DNA of 39,191 bases from Chondrus crispus (taxonomy: Eukaryota > Rhodophyta > Florideophyceae > Gigartinales > Gigartinaceae), in contig NW_005178503.1 of the NCBI RefSeq assembly GCF_000350225.1, forward strand, positions 1-39,191, written 5' to 3'. The notes beneath the pieces are model-generated. The model was not told where the DNA came from, did not search any database, and saw only the letters and a list, made by a program, of their open reading frames with translations. Position 1 is the stretch's first letter. Each line of letters begins with the position of its first letter. The translations under genes and the position numbers were made by a program. This document shows positions 36,716 to 39,191 of the stretch, piece by piece.

Positions 36716-37516
36716 TCACTGCGCCCATTGGATGTACCCACTCAACGGAATCCCGATGTTCCTGAAATATTTGAAGGCATCATCGTAGAGCCTAGCATGA
36801 ACGATGGAGACCACCACGCGTGGGTAGGAATTCTGGTACTTGTACCATCCATACCCGCTGGAAATGCTGTAATCGTTTGAGAATTCCGTTCCGCTCGTGT
36901 ACAGCTGCGGGGAGATGTAGTCGATGTTGCGTGAAGATAAGAACGAGTCCATCAGGGTGCCAGCATCCCCGATTCCGTACGGTGCGGAGTGGCTCACAGT
37001 CACGACAACTGAAAACCCATACGATTTTGCCAGAGCAAACGATCTGGCAAAATCACCACGAAGACCACTGTCCCCCGCCTCAACGTCGTACACAATTCCG
37101 GAATAGCCGGATAGAAGTCCACCGGAGATTGCCGCATTAATGCTAGTAATGCCGGCTCGTGTGAATCTTCCTGGTTCGGTTCCCCCTCCGAACGCGATGT
37201 ACTTATCCCCTTTCAGCGTGGGATACACCTTCTTGCTCCTATCCAACGCTGTCCGGGCATTTGTCCATCCGCTAAAAGCGACAGACATGGTCGCGCTATA
37301 AAGGCCAGGTGTGGGTGGGTATGGCCATGTCCAAGCGTAGTAACCAACAAGAGATGCTGGGTAAACTTGGCGAACTCCATTGCTTGCCATTTCGGCTTGG
37401 CGCATAGTAACTGGGGCGTCTCCATCGACTTGACGTACTTCTTTCGTCAAGTTTCCTTCGAAGCCGGCGGCGAGTCCAGTGAGAAGAATGATACAGAACA
37501 ACCCAACCGTCCTCAT
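36716..37516 (-). CDS. secreted GH18-like (chitinase-type TIM barrel) protein
   Basis: 266 residues, complete, one exon. Signal peptide: MRTVGLFCIILLTGLAAGFEG with probable cleavage after residue 18-20, so it is exported. The mature part begins with a short polar segment and then a barrel: SLVGYYAWTWPYP (beta 1), KYIAFGGGTEPG (beta 3 with the Gly run), SGIVYDVEAGDSG (beta 4; D-x-E at about residues 144-146 corresponds to the end of the GH18 DxxDxDxE motif), VVVTVSHSAPYG, and IDYISPQLYTSGTE with SGYIQWAQ at the C-terminus (late strands). GH18 enzymes cut chitin-type beta-1,4-GlcNAc links; related algal proteins are often uncharacterised, so the substrate is open. A TATA box lies 147 bp upstream. 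Undamaged and probably a host gene. Confidence 0.72.
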   Translation of the reverse strand: MRTVGLFCIILLTGLAAGFEGNLTKEVRQVDGDAPVTMRQAEMASNGVRQVYPASLVGYYAWTWPYPPTPGLYSATMSVAFSGWTNARTALDRSKKVYPTLKGDKYIAFGGGTEPGRFTRAGITSINAAISGGLLSGYSGIVYDVEAGDSGLRGDFARSFALAKSYGFSVVVTVSHSAPYGIGDAGTLMDSFLSSRNIDYISPQLYTSGTEFSNDYSISSGYGWYKYQNSYPRVVVSIVHARLYDDAFKYFRNIGIPLSGYIQWAQ

Positions 37517-37662
37517 GGTGAAGTTTTTCTAAATGTGTTGATGCCTTGCTTCTTGTTTACTGTGGAAAAAATGACTCAAAGGTCGCTTGAGGGATTGCAG
37601 TGCGGGCGTGTGAGAGATGGTAGGAGAATGATCCGGTTACCCCTTCTATGTTGAGCTTCATC

Positions 37663-37671
37663 CTTTATATA
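37663..37671 (-). promoter_or_regulatory. TATA box of the GH18-like gene
   Basis: TATATAAAG on the minus strand, 147 bp upstream of the ATG; implies a leader of about 115-120 nt. Confidence 0.6.
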
Positions 37672-37727
37672 CAGTACCCGACGACTTCACGAAGCTGTGC
37701 ACGCTATCACCGTACAAGATACGCGAG

Positions 37728-37794
37728 TGATTTAATTGAGCTGCTGCAACAGTCTCGATGTTGCAAAGTTAGGACTTTCCCATTTTGGATGCAA
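37728..37794 (+). repeat. direct repeat, copy 1
   Basis: About 85% identical over 67 bp to 38294-38360; the invariant core is CAGTCTCGATGTTGCAAAGT. The copies lie 566 bp apart and enclose the hairpin at 37945 and the frame at 37769-38302. Confidence 0.75.
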
Positions 37795-37944
37795 GTTTGC
37801 CACGGGCAGCAAGCACGACCAAGGGCGCTACGACTTTACGTCGTAGAAACCGGCACGTCGCGTGTGCGCGTTTGGTCTTAGTTTTAATGCGCAGATCTAT
37901 AGCCGCACCATGCCATACTGTACTACTGTACTGTACTACTGTAC

Positions 37945-38000
37945 GTTCAGGAAGCAAACAGGATATATCCGATTGGATATATGCTGTTTGCTTCCTGAAC
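37945..38000. repeat. 56-nt hairpin, 25 paired bases
   Basis: Outer arms of 17 bp (37945-37961 and 37984-38000, GTTCAGGAAGCAAACAG) and inner arms of 8 bp (ATATATCC/GGATATAT) separated by one G/G mismatch, with a 4-nt loop (GATT). A short ACTGT-type repeat (TACTACTGTACTG) precedes it. It could be a precursor of a small RNA or a palindromic repeat. Confidence 0.85.
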
Positions 38001-38263
38001 AACTGATGGTCTCGAATTTCCCATATTGATATATCCCCGGCCAGATTCTCTACGCGTGGTATGATTGGGAAGCGCAATTTTTGACAAACAGTCGCAAGAA
38101 TTGGCTTCCTCATTTGATTTGAGATATCCACTTCGCAGTGTGGACAAACCCGAGACACACGAATACGTCTGTGAAGCGAATTTCCCCCTGATTGTGAGTA
38201 CAATCGTTCGCACTCCAGTATCGCGAGGGCTTTTAGTGCAGCTCTTGATGCCTGCGACATTGT

Positions 38264-38293
38264 TGTATGGCGGATGTCTAGATCCGCCATACA
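38264..38293. repeat. 12-bp inverted repeat, 6-nt loop
   Basis: TGTATGGCGGAT (38264-38275) and its exact inverse (38282-38293) around GTCTAG; abuts direct repeat copy 2. Confidence 0.8.
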
Positions 38294-38360
38294 GGGATTC
38301 AATTGAACTGCTGCAGCAGTCTCGATGTTGCAAAGTTAGGACCTTCTCCTCTTGGAAGCA
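38294..38360 (+). repeat. direct repeat, copy 2
   Basis: See copy 1 (37728-37794). It starts immediately after the hairpin 38264-38293. Confidence 0.75.
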
Positions 38361-38573
38361 GATTTAAAATAACTTCGAAACCAAAAACACCAGTTCAAAA
38401 AGGCAACTTGGTACTCAATTTGCATTACATTCTTAATCGTTCTGCATATTCAAAGCTGCTATCCTGGTGTTCTGCAAGATGTTATTGCCAAAAACAAGCA
38501 GGTTGAGGAAATAGTGCTCAAGGTAGCTTTTCGAATGTTCAATTTAATTTATATATTTTTGCAAAAATAGAGC
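38361..38573. other. AT-rich spacer
   Basis: No gene or structured repeat recognised. Confidence 0.3.
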
Positions 38574-38730
38574 TGTCCTCATATGAGGACACGGCCGTCC
38601 TCATATGAGGACAAGCCCCGGTCGAGTAGATCTACCCGACCGGGGCTTGTGCACTAGTGTCTAGCCAACAACTTTCCTCAATTGAGGCCATTTCACCTCA
38701 TATAAGTGACCGCATATGAGGTCAGGACGG
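38574..38730. repeat. palindrome cluster based on CCTCATATGAGG
   Basis: Perfect palindrome TGTCCTCATATGAGGACA (38574-38591), the same core again (38597-38612), a 40-nt palindrome with a single mismatch (38611-38650, left half starts ACAAGCCCCGGTCG), CACTAGTG, CCTCAATTGAGG (about 38678-38689), and an 8-bp inverted repeat ACCTCATA/TATGAGGT (about 38695-38722). No transposon or gene explains the series. Confidence 0.85.
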
Positions 38731-39062
38731 GAAGCAGTATTTTTTGACAACCATGAAACAAGTTTCAAAACAGGCTTCCTCATTTGATCCGGGTGAGGTA
38801 CCCGCTTCGCCCGATATTTGTCCAACAGTGCCGACAAACTCCAGAAACACAAATACAGTATATCTTTATGTACATATGTCATCAAGAAAGAGCATAGAAG
38901 TAGAAGGGCTTCCTCTAGTAGGGGTGATTCATGATGTTTGTGTTTGTCAAGAAGGGAGTGAAGGTTTCGCGGCATATGCGCATGAATGTAGTCGTGCTGT
39001 CCGGGCCCCACAGCGACCCCACAGCTCGTTATGTTGTCATGCTGAGAGGACGATGGAAGCAC
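38661..39062 (-). pseudogene. repeat family member 2 (diverged copy of 37769-38302)
   Basis: Plus-strand blocks GGCTTCCTCATTTGAT, CTTCGC, GACAAAC and an AGAAACACAAATAC/AGACACACGAATAC step are shared with 38100-38170, and TTTTTGACA with 38075-38090. The minus-strand frame has DQMRKPVLKLV like NQMRKPILATV, but the CRHC part lies in another phase, so this copy carries an indel. It continues to the end of the window; function unknown. Confidence 0.35.
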
Positions 39063-39191
39063 TTCTGCGGATTGATGCTTAAATGTGTGAACTACGTGGA
39101 ATGGTTGGTGGTTTTGAGAGCAGCTTCTGCATGGAAGGATGTCTCATTTGTCGCCGGGAACACGGTTCCTGCAAGGTTTCAGGTTTTGGCA

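Larger units (their letters stand above)
37769..38302 (-). pseudogene. unrecognised frame with CPHC motif (repeat family member 1)
   Basis: 177-codon frame between the direct repeats. Its middle (RIRVSRVCPHCEVDIS, then NQMRKPILATVCQKLRFPII) is mirrored by a second copy at 38661-39062, which shows VSGVCRHC and DQMRKPVLKLV in two phases. The CxxC could bind zinc. It may be a coding gene family or a non-coding repeat that happens to be open; half of this frame crosses the hairpin at 37945-38000. Confidence 0.3.

Noticed and set aside
1..39191. CRISPR array, bacterial operon or plasmid functions.
   Set aside because: No regularly spaced identical repeats with unique spacers; all recognised genes are eukaryotic transposon or secretory types.

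Overview
This window is nuclear DNA from a eukaryote. It carries eukaryotic transposon families (PIF/Harbinger, pogo/Tigger, Ty1/copia, and a chromodomain Ty3/gypsy element), TATA boxes, AATAAA signals and a secreted GH18-like protein, and it has no bacterial operon layout. Open frames are long and no introns could be demonstrated. My best guess is a compact-genome alga, such as a red alga, or a stramenopile; this is inference and weakly supported.

Layout. (1) 1-6.5 kb is a graveyard of DNA transposons on the minus strand: an unrecognised frame-broken gene, a Harbinger nuclease with one nonsense codon, a pogo/Tigger element with recognisable terminal inverted repeats (2808-4805), two fragments of a second Harbinger gene apparently split by inserted DNA, and two tRNA-derived sequences. 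(2) 6.8-8.1 kb holds a two-copy tandem repeat and a G-rich 25-bp minisatellite. (3) 8,296-24,688 is one nested insertion. A minus-strand Ty1/copia element of about 5 kb (130-bp LTRs, target duplication GTTTC) was entered by an 11,386-bp plus-strand Ty3/gypsy chromovirus (775-bp LTRs differing at 3 positions, target duplication TAGGC). The chromovirus carries gag, protease, RT/RNase H, integrase and chromodomain, plus a long antisense reading frame between pol and the 3' LTR. (4) 25-30.5 kb holds unrecognised coding-like frames, a small array of related tiny membrane-protein genes with conserved polyadenylation signals, and a cluster of perfect palindromes. (5) 30.8-34.5 kb is one long minus-strand gene (about 1,230 codons, one in-frame stop and one frameshift) resembling the poorly characterised DUF7869 transposase-like family. 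(6) 35-39.2 kb holds a perfect 51-nt palindrome, a truncated Harbinger N-terminus, a 725-bp Harbinger-type MITE (target duplication TTA), an intact secreted GH18-like gene with a TATA box, and a terminal stretch of direct repeats and palindromes.

Only the GH18-like gene and one small membrane-protein gene look like undamaged host genes. Nearly everything else is mobile DNA in different stages of decay. The nesting, target duplications and LTR divergences give the order: copia first, gypsy later. The least explained items are the antisense gene of the chromovirus, the DUF7869-like gene, the micro-membrane-protein array and the palindrome clusters at 29.3, 35.0, 37.9 and 38.6 kb.
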